Below, in pieces: positions 26,860 through 37,500 of a DNA stretch of 64,000 bases. Every line of letters begins with the position of its first letter. The stretch's first letter is position 1. The notes beneath the pieces are model-generated. The model made no database searches. It was not told the origin of the DNA and worked only from the letters and a program-made list of their open reading frames with translations. Origin of the DNA: Macrosoma leucophasiata (lineage: Eukaryota > Arthropoda > Insecta > Lepidoptera > Hedylidae); NCBI GenBank assembly GCA_036365455.1, contig JAWQUS010000003.1, forward strand, positions 4,856,001 through 4,920,000. The letters run 5' to 3'. The translations under genes and the position numbers were made by a program.

Positions 26860-27365
26860 AATTCAAATCAAGAATGTCACTGAGAATAATTATTTGTACA
26901 CTTATGTAAATCAGAAGAATGTCTCATTTTCTCTTGCAAACTGATAACAAAGAAGTGAGGAACAGAAAAGGAGGTTCTAATGTTATACTAGTTTTATCTT
27001 GGAAAGTGTAAGAGGTGTATAATAATATAATAATGGCAACCCATTATACGTCCCACTGCTGGGCACGAGTCTCTCCTCTTTTTTGGGGGGGAGGCCTGGA
27101 GCTTACTCCACCACGCTGCTCCAATGCGGATTAGTGGAGGTGGGTGGGTTAGTGGCCAACCCACTGTCGAATGTTTTCAAACCGCCCATAAGGCCTCCGA
27201 CAAAGTTTTAACGACTGCTATCCATCGATAGCAACCGGGACCGACGGCTTAACGTGCCCTCCGAAGCACAGTAGGATTAAGAGGTGTATACATAATTATA
27301 TTCTATTTCTTTGAAGTCTCATTGTAAAAGAACTTACTTGTATGAGATTAAAATAAAGATCTTTA
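26860..27365 (+). repeat. Interspersed repeat interrupted by a nested insertion
   Basis: Shares AACTGATAACAAAGAAGTGA, GGAACAGAAAAGGAGGTT and the end TTAAAATAAAGATCTTTA with 49110-49908. Bases 27022-27277 are a later insertion. Confidence 0.75.
27022..27277 (-). mobile_element. Non-LTR 3' end inserted with a 13-bp target duplication
   Basis: TAAGAGGTGTATA flanks it on both sides (27009-27021, 27278-27290). Contents: AT-rich tail, CAACCCATTATACGTCCCAC, TGCTGGGCACGAGTCTCTCC, and GACGGCTTAACGTGCCCTCC. Confidence 0.8.
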
Positions 27366-27420
27366 TACCTAACTGCGGTGAACAAGTAGGTATGTTATTG
27401 TTATGCTAGTATGTTGATAA

Positions 27421-27580
27421 CTAGCTGTGTCCCGCGATCATGTCCGCGTTCTTTTTGGTTTTGGCATAAATGTAGCCTATGTCCTTTCCCAGAGTTCAAA
27501 CTACCTCCATGTTAAATTTCATCACAATCGGTTCAGAGGTTTGGTCTTGAAAGCGTTACAAACAGAAAGAGCTACTTTCT
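27421..27580 (+). repeat. LINE-tail repeat (CTAGCTGTGTCCCGCG)
   Basis: CTAGCTGTGTCCCGCGATCA, AAATTTCATCACAATCGGTT, ending near GTTACAAACAGAAAGAG. It directly precedes a SINE. Confidence 0.6.
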
Positions 27581-27586
27581 GGTTAG

Positions 27587-27799
27587 TTTACTGGTGGTAG
27601 AACTTTGGTGACAAATGGTAATATTCAGCACTATCGTGTTCCGGTTAGATGGTAATTATCACAGAGACAAAACACCTTAGGTCTCAGGGGTGGCATCGCA
27701 TTTGCATTTTGACCTCTGGTTTTTGTGTAGACGTCTATAGGCTGCAGTCATCACTTAACATCAATGTGCTTGTTTGCCACCTTTCTTACATCAAAAAAA
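27587..27799 (+). mobile_element. Metulj-type SINE, internally deleted
   Basis: TTTACTGGTGGTAGAACTTT, then directly ACAAATGGTAATATTCAGCA; ends TGCTTGTTTGCCACC and TTACATCAAAAAAA. Confidence 0.85.
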
Positions 27800-28331
27800 C
27801 TTTCACATATAATATTACGCAGTATGGATAAAAATTGAGATGCACGATTATAATATCCTTATGCCCTTTTAACAACATTGGCGCCTAATTGTCTGGGAAA
27901 ATGTTAAATTATATGTGGAGGTCATGAGTGTCAACCGTAAGCACTGAAGCAGACGATGCGAGGCGAATAAATGTCCAATTTAGAATTTATACATTCAAAT
28001 AAAAGGCTCTTGAAACTTTTTGTTTATATTTTATTTTCGTCTTTATAGAAACTGCAAATTACATTGTGTGATATATCAAATATCTTTCTATTGCGAAAAA
28101 TCTGGTGATTTTTGGTTTCCGAAATAATGGACGCATATTTCCGCAACTACAGAGAATAATATAGTCTATGATATTTAAGCTAACGTTGAAAAAAAAATTA
28201 TGCAGTCCAGTGACCGCGAGTCCGACTCGGACTTGGCTAGTTTGCAAAGTTTTTCCCAAAAATCAATAAAAAAATTCTAGGTCCCATTTTAATTTCATTG
28301 AACTTAAAAGAAACTCAACGAAGCCATGATA

Positions 28332-28692
28332 GATCGTCCACCACTATAGAGCAACACGGCCACCGGCCGACCGGAGGGGAGTAGCCGTAGCGTTTATTAC
28401 CGATGCAAAACAGCCTGTAATTTTTTTGCCGGGGAGGGGGAAGTGCCCGTTACACACACATACACACACACACACCAGACACACACACCACACACACACA
28501 TATACACAACAAAAATCGTCTATTACTACGAAACTTGACTTCAACAAAATACATAAACAATTTCACGCCACATTTAAACATCTTGGCCCATTTGGGAGTG
28601 CTTGCACTTTAACAGAGGGGAAAGCCTGCATATGGCTACTCCCCTCCGGTCCGCCGCGGCCTGTGGCCCGTGTTGCTCTATGTCCGCCACTG
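28332..28692. mobile_element. hAT-like foldback element
   Basis: GAGCAACACGGCCACCGGCC and GGAGGGGAGTAGCC at the left recur inverted at the right, where the terminus is CAGTGGCGGAC, a hAT-type end. The left terminus has decayed. A CA microsatellite has expanded inside. Confidence 0.55.
28451..28507. repeat. CA-rich microsatellite
   Basis: Interrupted ACAC tract within the hAT-like element; it creates spurious open frames on both strands. Confidence 0.9.
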
Positions 28693-29615
28693 TCCCAGAT
28701 GTGATTAGCACAGTTGTTATTAATTAATTAAAATTTAAAGTAGGTATACGACCACAATTAATTTATCTAATCAAAAGACATCTCGGTTAATAGTTTACCG
28801 TTATTTTTTATGACGATACATGGCAAACTGTTATATCAACATATAATTTTATTTATTGTTTAACAATCGTCATAAATGTTTAAAGTTAGCTGATCGATTC
28901 CATTATATTTGACATTGTTAAATTATTACGGAATTTGCGTTTTGTATACCTACTTATATATTGTGAAAGAGGATGTTACATGCACACGGATTACTTACAT
29001 ACTTTGGTATATTCTTATTAAATTAAATAAAAAGAGGATTATTTGTAATTGTAGTAAGTACTGTAATAGTTATGTAATTGACGATTGCTTTCACGTTTGT
29101 AGAGCTCAATATTATAATTTGACCTAAAAATCTTTATTTCCAATTGAGGTTATGTTAATTGAACCGAATAGAGTTAATTATTTTAATGTAACAGGTAATT
29201 CTCAAGTATCTTTGATTTCACACAACTATATTTTGTTTTCAATTTCATATTCAGGAAGTAATTTTTTGTTTATTTGAAATTGGTGATTGAACGAAATTAG
29301 ACGTTCCAAAATGTATGGAGCTTGGACCCGCAGCTTGTACACTATGTAGAGAGAAAAAGCATAAAATACTAAATCATTTTCAGCTATTCAAATCGTTTAT
29401 AATACCTACAATTAATTGTCGGAAGTAGATATATTTTAAAAACAAGAATGTCATAGTAGCAATATGGCGACGTATTGTTGTCATACAAAAATTACGTAAG
29501 ATAAATATTTCCGATTCAAAATATTGTTTTAGTATTTTTCCATAATTCTACATATTTTTCTCTATCTTTTGATATAGTGCACAAGGTGCGGACTCAATAT
29601 GTAACTTGTCCTTTA
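28693..29615. other. No recognisable feature
   Basis: AT-rich; the 72-codon frame at 28909 has no family motif. Confidence 0.5.
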
Positions 29616-29666
29616 ATAATAATAATGGCAACCCATTATACGTCCCACTGCTGGACACGAGCACAG
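29616..29666 (-). mobile_element. Fragment of the same non-LTR 3' end
   Basis: AATAATGGCAACCCATTATA and CGTCCCACTGCTGGACACGA only. Confidence 0.65.
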
Positions 29667-29843
29667 TAAATAGATTGTAAACAGTAAAGTAACTACATAT
29701 AAAGCGTTCAAAACGGCACACTCACACAAACATGCGCGTCTACGAGGCCTCTAAGCGGTTCTCGCAGTGCTACAGTAGCGAGTGTCGCGTCGAGACGAGC
29801 GGTCATGTTGCGATTTGTTTTTATTTCCAAGAGTGTTTTAAAG

Positions 29844-29948
29844 ATGCCACGAGCGTATTGCGTGGTATACGACTGTTTAAACTCTGCATCATCAAAACCG
29901 GAGCTATCGTTTTTTAAACTTCCTGGTGATTTTGAAAGGCAAGAATGA
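29844..29948 (+). pseudogene. Truncated THAP zinc-finger N-terminus
   Basis: ATG begins a 34-codon frame starting MPRAYCVVYDCLNSASS and containing LSFFKLPGDF before TGA. The layout Met-Pro-x-x-x-Cys-x4-Cys followed by SFFxxP is the start of a THAP (C2CH) DNA-binding domain. The other metal ligands and the rest are missing; no splice donor in the right place is evident. The preceding ~130 bases are GC-richer, like a 5' leader. It may be the stump of a P-element-like or THAP-domain gene. Confidence 0.5.
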
Positions 29949-29999
29949 TGTATTGTTATAATATCTAACATATTTAAAAAAATCGCGTGTGACAGTGTT

Positions 30000-30190
30000 T
30001 GTAACAATACTCCTCCGCAGCGGCTAGACCGATCATTATGAAATTTTGTGTGTATGAGAATCGGTTGTAGTCTTTTTTTATATCCCTAAATGGGAAGGGT
30101 GATTCTCACCATTTTTTTTTTCTAGTTTTTGACAGTTTATTTGTTTATACCTCTAAGGCGATACGAAGTTTGTCGGGATAGCTATTTATT
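30000..30190 (+). repeat. Dispersed repeat (CTCCGCAGCGGCTAGACC)
   Basis: CTCCGCAGCGGCTAGACCGA, ATGAAATTTTGTGTGTATGA, TTGTCGGGATAGCTA; found widely in arthropod genomes, class not assigned. Confidence 0.5.
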
Positions 30191-30600
30191 ATCCTGCCTA
30201 CCCGAGTGGGTGAGGGGAAGAGAAACTCGCCCGGTCTCGACAACTCGTTGCAGTATTCCACAGATTGTACTGTCGTCAGAACTATAAAAAACACCCAAGT
30301 AATTAGCACTCAGTTTTGTTATTTTTAAGACAAAACAAAAAACAAAGATCTACAAGTTATATCAAAATTAAACTGTCTGCCGTACTTAAAACTATAATAA
30401 TAATAAGATCAAGGTTGGATCATGGGTCAAATATAGAAGGCGGTACTCCTCGGCACGGCACGTATAGTGAGGAGGTTCCCGTCTCCGTGACCCTTACCAC
30501 CGATAGCTTGGACCCTGTTCCCGCTGCCGGCGGCGCACTATTTTTTAATTTCTTATAGTATATGTTTGTTTTTTTTATAACTACTTATGTATGTAAAAAA
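30191..30600 (+). other. Possible LINE coding remnant
   Basis: The frame near 30440-30540 reads GGTPRHGTYSEEVPVSVT and DPVPAAGGALFF, in the style of a non-LTR ORF C-terminus, but there is no reverse-transcriptase motif. Confidence 0.3.
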
Positions 30601-30780
30601 TATTAAACCTGTGTCGTGGGTGCCGTTGTACACATACAACACATACACAAACACCCAGACCCGAAACAAATATCTGTAGGCCATACAAATATTTGTTCCG
30701 GTGCGGGGATCGAACCCGCGACCCTTCGAATCAAACGGTGGTTTCGCACCGCTGGACTAACCGGGTCGTTTAGGCCGTTT
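30601..30780 (-). mobile_element. tRNA-headed SINE (second family)
   Basis: On the - strand a tRNA-like head has A box TAGTCCAGCGG (30749-30759) and B box GGTTCGATCC (30707-30716). The tail is CTACAGATATTTGTTTCGGG, TGTTTGTGTATGTGTTG and CGGCACCCACGAC, followed by an AT-rich 3' end. It is not a working tRNA: the acceptor ends do not pair. Confidence 0.75.
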
Positions 30781-31062
30781 TGAGTCATTTCACAATTCGC
30801 AACATTTTGAATCGTTATATCTTAACAACTTTTAAGTACTTATTGACTATATGTTTCAAAGACAAATAGTATTTATTTATCCAATACTATTACAGGGTAA
30901 CCAATAAAAAATAGTCAACATCCCAATACGATTGAGTAAATGCAAAAATAATAACACCATTATTTAAAAAATTTAGTGACACCCCTGTTGCTTTAATGGA
31001 GTGTAGGTAAATATTTTATAAAATGGACTTAGTTTCCATACTGTTTGTATCTATTTACTGTT

Positions 31063-31100
31063 ACACGAGTCTCTCCCCTCTTTGGGGGGAGGCATTGCGG
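31063..31100 (-). mobile_element. Fragment of the same non-LTR 3' end
   Basis: ACACGAGTCTCTCCCCTCTT and GGGGGGAGGCATTG. Confidence 0.5.
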
Positions 31101-32170
31101 AGACATGCTTTACTGTCTCTTATATTCCTATACGTATTGACATATTTCCAAAAGCAAGTCAAGAACAACTTTGTAATTTTAAATCTTCTAGTTTTTTCTT
31201 TGATCCTACAACCACTAAATACCTAATATCATTCATTATTTGTTAATTCAAAGTCAGATCTATCTGTTGATTACAGTTCAGTTATTCTATGCTTTATAAA
31301 TTACACACACACATAAACACAAGACTTGCACTTAATATCCTTTATCTGTCTGTTTACCTACTAATCTGAAAATTAATTACATAAAAAAATTTGGCCAGTT
31401 CCATACATTAATTTGTACAGAAAAAGTAAAAAAAGGTATAAGATGACACAGCTAAAAAATATTATGTACGGAACCTAAACGAAAAAAAAAACTTTACCGA
31501 AAAAAATGTTTTTTCTAACAACAGTAGAAGCACTCCATAATAAAGTTCAATTTAAAACTTTTTATTCCGGAGTTAAAAATATAAATGTTCTAAAAGATTC
31601 ACCGGATAATATTTCAAAGCAGTTTGACCGTGTCCCTTTTTAATTTTTTTTTGTACAAATATTGCCACGATCTACGTGGACGAGGACTAGTGACATCATT
31701 CGAGCTTAAAATTTTCCTCTACATTCACACAAATAAATATAAAAAGAACTCCCATCAATTTAAATGCAAACAGTCGTAACTTTTTAGGCTTATCAGTAGG
31801 TAACGGTAACGGATGCATGTCGTGTCGATGTCGTGTCGTAAACTGTGTTGACCTTTGTCGTGACATTTCGGTGCGTCTGCTGCGTACGAAATGTCAAATC
31901 CGTGCCTGACAAAGATTACTACATTATGACGATTAGCTTAAATGCTCTGTAACGAATATGTTTATAGTTCGATAGTAGTAATGGACGGGATTAGAAATTG
32001 ATGAGCAAAAAGTTTATTGCTTTCCGCGATTAGGTATATCGTGGTTGCCTAATACAGATGGGTAATTAATAGGCACATTAAACTTGATCTATGTTTGATA
32101 TCCTAGCATTTTATTAGGTTATGAAAGAAAACAATTTGCACGATGCAGTGTTATAATAAGTGATGTTATC
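31101..32170. other. No recognisable feature
   Basis: AT-rich. CGTGTCGATGTCGTGTCG near 31820 is a short direct repeat. Confidence 0.5.
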
Positions 32171-32378
32171 TTTTTTTATGTAATGGAGGTAGCAAACAAG
32201 CATGCAGTTAACATTGGTGTTATGTGATGACTGCAGCCTATAGACACTTACACAAAGACCAGAGGTCAATATGCAGATGCGCTGCCATCCGAGACTTTAA
32301 TTGTTATATATCTGTGATAGTTATGACAGGGTCACTTAAGTTGTTATGTCTCTGTAATATTTATTATGGGGCCACACA
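32171..32378 (-). mobile_element. Metulj-type SINE, diverged
   Basis: Poly(T), ATGTAATGGAGGTAGCAAAC, ACTGCAGCCTATAGACACTT; the 5' half is poorly preserved. Confidence 0.75.
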
Positions 32379-32491
32379 CTTATGGGGCGTGATTGTTAAA
32401 AAATAAAAATCTATCAGGCATGGCATGAACCCCGCTCTGTGTCGTAGTGTAGGTGTAAATCAGACAATTTCAAAACCGTTCTTCTATAATT

Positions 32492-32691
32492 TCGACTGCA
32501 TCAAATAACATAGTCGGAACTACATTTTAGCCAATATTGTTTTATTTCTTTAAAAGTCTTAGAATGTCCATAATAGAAATGTAAAAAATGTAGTCCTAGA
32601 ATGTCCATGATGTGGACATTCTAAGACTTCTAATGCAATAAAACAAAATTGGCCAAAATGTAGTTCCGACTATGTTAATTGCTGCAGTCGA
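32492..32691. mobile_element. 200-bp foldback element
   Basis: The arms, about 85 bp each, start TCGACTGCATCAAATAACAT and read back inverted from CGACTGCAGCAATTAACATA. The inner arm has GTCTTAGAATGTCCAT, present also as an extra copy in the loop. Confidence 0.65.
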
Positions 32692-33001
32692 TTTATTTCA
32701 ATAAACATACCTTCAACATTTTTTTACCTAGTTCGTACTTTTTTCAACTTTTTAACATATAAAAATAAAAAAAATCATCTAATGTCGTCTATACGTCTAG
32801 GCACTTTTCTGCTTCGCGCAGCTCACACGTTAATTTTTGCCCAGAACGTGCAAATTGTGGAGGTCACTTCTCTTTGAGGTGTTCCCCAGCTCTATTATAG
32901 GTACCTATGGGGTCAAAAGAGTCCGCCCTACAGGGCTCGCATCGCGATGGCAAATTCACTGATGTTGCAAATGTTGGTTTGGTTGGTTGTTGATGGTTCG
33001 C

Positions 33002-33353
33002 GGGGACAACCCCACTGGGATTGCAAATGTGTCAGGGCTGGCAGCGCGGGGACAACCCCACTGGGATTGCAAATGTGTCAGGGCTGGCAGCGCGGGGACA
33101 ACCCCACTGGGATTGCAAATGTGTCAGGGCTGGCAACGCGGGGACAACCCCACTGGGATTGCAAATGTGTCAGGGCTGGCAGCGCGGGGACAACCCCACT
33201 GGGATTGCAAATGTGTCAGGGCTGACAGCGCGGGGACAACCCCACTGGGATTGCAAATGTGTCACGGCTGGCAGCGCGGGGACAACCCCACTGGGATTGC
33301 AAATATGTCAGGGCTGGCAGCGCGGGGACAACCCCACTGGGATTGCAAATGTG
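33002..33353. repeat. 46-bp minisatellite, about 7.6 copies
   Basis: Unit GGGGACAACCCCACTGGGAT plus 26 further bases, with units beginning at 33002, 33048, 33094, 33140, 33186, 33232, 33278 and a 30-base part at 33324. Units differ by only one or two bases. Because 46 is not divisible by three and the unit lacks stops, all three + frames are open. Confidence 0.97.
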
Positions 33354-34112
33354 CATAGATGTGACAGTTAGATGGTCCGTCCGCTTGTCTATCAACGTGT
33401 TGATGTAAAAAAAACACTTTTAAACAGTAGGGGCCTATTAGTCTTAAACAAATAATATCTAATTTACAAGTTTAGACACAGAACACAGACATCACAAATC
33501 AAATAATCTTTTCCACGCTCGGTAGCTTATGAAAATTGAAATCAATTAACATAGAAGTACAAACATGTGAAAAATAGGTAGAAAAACATTTTATATGTAT
33601 GTGCGGTATAGAGACATTGAGAAAGATTTTCGCACCTCTCGCGTTAAATTCCTATTCAGATACGCGTGGAGAGGAAATAAATGTTCATAATTAAAGCAGT
33701 AGGTACATTATGTATGTAACCATGTATTCAGAATTAGATACGCTTCTTGAACACACCGTAGATTACGTGTGTTTGTACAGTATGTGCGAACGTAACCGCA
33801 ATAGTGGAGAAATATTGAACGGAATTAATGTTTATTAAAATCAGTTGGTATCTTTAGCAACTTGGCATTATCTCGTTGTACAATGTGTGATGTGCGTATA
33901 TAATTTGTTTCTTATGGAAATTTTATGGTGTAAAATAAGTATGATCCAAAAATAATTCTAAGAGAATTAAGTAGGTACCTACAATAACTTCCGTTTAGAA
34001 AACAATATACTCGTAAAATATACATATAAGTAATCATACATAATATAAAATATTTTTCTTATTTGCCCTACTTTGTATTTCCATGAATACCTACTGTTCT
34101 TGTAGGTTTAAG
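33354..34112. other. No recognisable feature
   Basis: AT-rich region between the minisatellite and the SINE upstream of LZTS exon A. Confidence 0.5.
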
Positions 34113-34271
34113 TTTTTTTTTACGTAATGGAAGTGGCAAACTAGCTTGCAGTTCCCGTTGATGTTAAGTGATGACTGCAGCCTATAGACACCCACACTAA
34201 GACCAAGGTCAAAACGCAGACGCGTTACCACTCCTGAGGCCTAAGGTGTTATGCCTCTGTGCTTGAAATTG
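34113..34271 (-). mobile_element. Metulj-type SINE, 5'-truncated
   Basis: Poly(T), GTAATGGAAGTGGCAAACTA to TGTTATGCCTCTGTGCTTG. It ends ~130 bases upstream of LZTS exon A. Confidence 0.85.
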
Positions 34272-34404
34272 TAAACGATCCTATTGTTGTACTTTAATCG
34301 TGTAAAATAGTTTAATTCGCTCCTTTCAATCAATAAGCGAACCGACATTTACTTGACATTCGGCGCTAACTAAAAATACTTATGCTAAATTTGTTTTGTT
34401 ACAG

Positions 34405-34531
34405 GGCAAGTCGGTGATCCGTCCGATAGCGTTCAAGCCGCTAGGCGGGCGGTTGTCCGCAGGCGGCGAGAGGTACGGCTCCACACCGGTACTGGCGAGC
34501 CGGCCGCCGTCGCTCATGACATTGTATGGCA
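34405..34531 (+). CDS. Lzts: LZTS-family gene, exon A (internal, RPxAFKP box)
   Basis: This 127-nt exon follows a pyrimidine-rich acceptor (TTTGTTTTGTTACAG) and ends at donor GTAAGT. It starts in phase 0 and leaves one base, so its first codon is GGC and an earlier exon must exist. It encodes a basic, proline/glycine-rich segment beginning GKSVIRPIAFKPLGG and ending SLMTLYG. Its GC content is clearly higher than the flanking AT-rich intron, as expected of coding sequence. Confidence 0.85.
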
Positions 34532-37500
34532 GTAAGTATTGTTTTGTTAAGATGCCTGATGATGAAATCGGGTGTTATTGCTTGTTATGAAGGGTTCCGA
34601 AGCGCGCACGGCCCCTTGGTTGGTGTAGATCAGAAACGATCTACTCCGTTAAGCGATACGAGCGCTGTCGGGTGTGTTATGGGTGACCGCTAGTGGCAAA
34701 TTAAGAATGCGTGTTTTCGTGCTTTGGAGGGCACGTTAAGCCGTCGGTCCCGATTGCTATCGATAGATTAGCAGTCGTTAAACCTTGTCGGAGGCCTTAT
34801 GAACTTACAATAAAGCTAGATATTGCCAGATCAAAACAGTCAATCTATCGGTATTTTGTCTACTGGACTGCGATCTAACATCTTACGTATTAATACGCAC
34901 AAGCCGTGATTTGTTTGAGGATCCAGATTTAATCACCCAAAAACTAAACAAATTGCCTCAGTCAGTCTATGGGAGGAGACCACTATTGCTACGCCCGAGT
35001 GCAATCCATGGGACGGAGACATAATATTATTATGTATTTTTTTATGTAATAAAAGTGGCAAAGAAGCCTGCAGTTCACATTGATGTTAAGTGATGACTGC
35101 AGCCTATAGACACCCACACAAAGACCGAGGTAAAAATACATATGCGTTACCACTCCTGAGGCCTAAGGTGTTATGCCTCTGTGCCGGAAATTACAGGGCC
35201 TATGGGATTTTTGTGTTGAGGGCAAACATCCCAATAGCTGAGGGGAGGGTGGCGCTGGGAAACTGGCAGAAAATGGTTCTGCCAGTTTCCCAGCGCCACC
35301 CTTGGGAGTTCGATAATGTGTCCGGATTTGTCAATAGGCTCGTAAACATAACTAGCAAATCGTGGGTTTGCGTGGATGCTCACTCAATTCCATGCATTCC
35401 TTGTAAAACACGAAGTTACGTTGTTATGTTTCAAAAGCCGTACTACATGGGTCATATCAAATATTTCATAGTATATTTCGACGGCAGGTTCGTCGGACGT
35501 GCGTGAAGCCCGCTGGTGTGGGTCACCACAGCCAGCGTCGCTGTCCGCGCTGCCGCCCGCCACGCTCTCTGTTCCGCATCACCAACGACACCACTCTGCC
35601 ATCGTGTGAGTATCTTATCTGTATTATTGAAGGACCTGGCAGCTCAGTTTGTGGCTGCTGGTATATATTCCATCGCTTTCATACCTACGCGGAAAGCTTT
35701 AGTACTTAGTGTCGTAAGTAGTGTTTAGTAGTAAGTAGTGACGGAGCTAGGCACTAGGAGAGGTATAACAGCTTAGACCTCAGGAGTTGCAACGTATCTA
35801 CATTGAGCAATTTTTGGTACAGAGATATAACAGCTTAGATTTCAGGGTCATCTTCATTGAAATCTCTGGATTTTTTGTAAATGTTTATAGGTCAGTATTT
35901 ACTGTAAACTGTACGCTTGTTTGACAGTGCATAACATATAAATAAATATAAATAAATAAATTGGGCCGTAACTCACTAGGACGCCATGGCGACGTCGCCG
36001 GCTTCGTAACCAAGCAGCTAGTATGGAAATATATGATACCTAACTCACCTGGCCTTCTTGTGGCGACGTCCCATGGCGTCCTAGTGAGTTAGGGCCCTTA
36101 GTGTCAAATTGATTGCTTTAAAATAATATAACGTGTATACCAAGCTCTAACACAAGCCTAAGCTCTGGAAAGGAATTAGGTTAGATTAAAAGGAAACAAC
36201 ATGTTACAATCAAACAATTTCTTTTTTATTTTTTCATTAGCTCGTTATTTCAACATTTTCTCAAGTTCATAGTAATAAATTCCACGGCACTACAACAGAT
36301 GCACGCACTGATACAGATTCGCGTCTCGTGCGTTACTGATTGTGGAATCACGAACTGTATTACCAGCTGCAACCGTGTGTATCGTGCGCTTCATAGTTCA
36401 TTACTCACTTTCGTCATCAAATTAACTGCTGTAATGAACATAACGATATTGATGTAGCCGGTCCTCGAATACCTATAAGTGTACGGTACAACCAGGGTTG
36501 CCAACAGTCCGGTTTTCGACCGGACCCGTTTCAATCACACGATCATCTTCAGGGGTTTGTTGACAGTAAACGACTTTTTTAAACACTTAGAAAAACTCGC
36601 TATAAAAAGTTCCAAAAGAGAGGAGGTAGATTAGGAAAAATATTTTAAAATGTTGCCACTGTACAAAGTAATATCCCAAAACCTGGGGAAGAAATCCACC
36701 TCAAAGAAAAAAGTTTTCATTAATATTAACCGTTTTTTTTCGATTTTGACAAAGTATGATCCGATTAAATTTTTTGTCCGGTCATGGCGGTTGGAAAAGT
36801 TGGCAACCCTGGGTAGAACTATTTTAATTTTTTACCGTGTCGATTACCATGATGGCTGTAGGTATAGATGCAGTTTTTTCATAGTTGTAGGTTCCAGAAA
36901 TAATTTTATTGGTGGTAGAGTTCCTGTGTACTCGGAACTCGGAACTCGAAGGTGTAGGCACCGCATTACCTAATCTATCTTCTGCCAAATAGTCGTGTTC
37001 AGCACTATCGTGTTCCGGTTAGATGGTTATGTATGGCCCCGATATAACTGTCATAGAGACATAACTAAAGTCTCATGGATCAACGCGTCTTCATTTTGAC
37101 CTCTGGTTGTTATGTAGATGTTGATAGGCATAGACCAATGGTGATAAGTCAGCCGTAACTGAAATATGTAAACGGTTTTGTATCCACGACGTTACAATAC
37201 CGAAGTTTTTAATAGATGAACCGATATGAACTCTAGAAAAAAAAGCAAAGCTTGGGAGACTGAGAGAATAGCAACGAGCCAACGATAAAAAATAATAATA
37301 AACTCGGATTCTACTTCACGGATTTTCACGCAGTTTTGACCAATATATGTAATTTATGAGGAAGGTCTGTGTATATAATTTATTTAAGTTTTGTGTCAGT
37401 TAATTGGAGTTTAATAAATGTTTGAGGTGGCAAAAAATATCAAACCATCAGGGAGCTTTCTAACCTTGGAAGCTGCCTAAACCTTGAGATATACCAAAAT

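Noticed and set aside
30693..30770. Candidate - strand tRNA
   Set aside because: A and B boxes are present but the acceptor does not pair and a SINE tail follows; treated as a SINE head.
32947..33371. Three overlapping frames of 92-123 codons with repeated GDNPTGIAN-type peptides
   Set aside because: They are the three readings of the 46-bp minisatellite.
1..34404. Search for the 5' exons of the LZTS-family gene
   Set aside because: No exon with a phase-0 donor and the expected N-terminal sequence could be supported, so none is annotated; they may lie upstream of the window.
35090..35506. 138-codon frame overlapping LZTS exon B
   Set aside because: It starts in an inverted SINE, crosses the hairpin and is out of frame with the supported exon.
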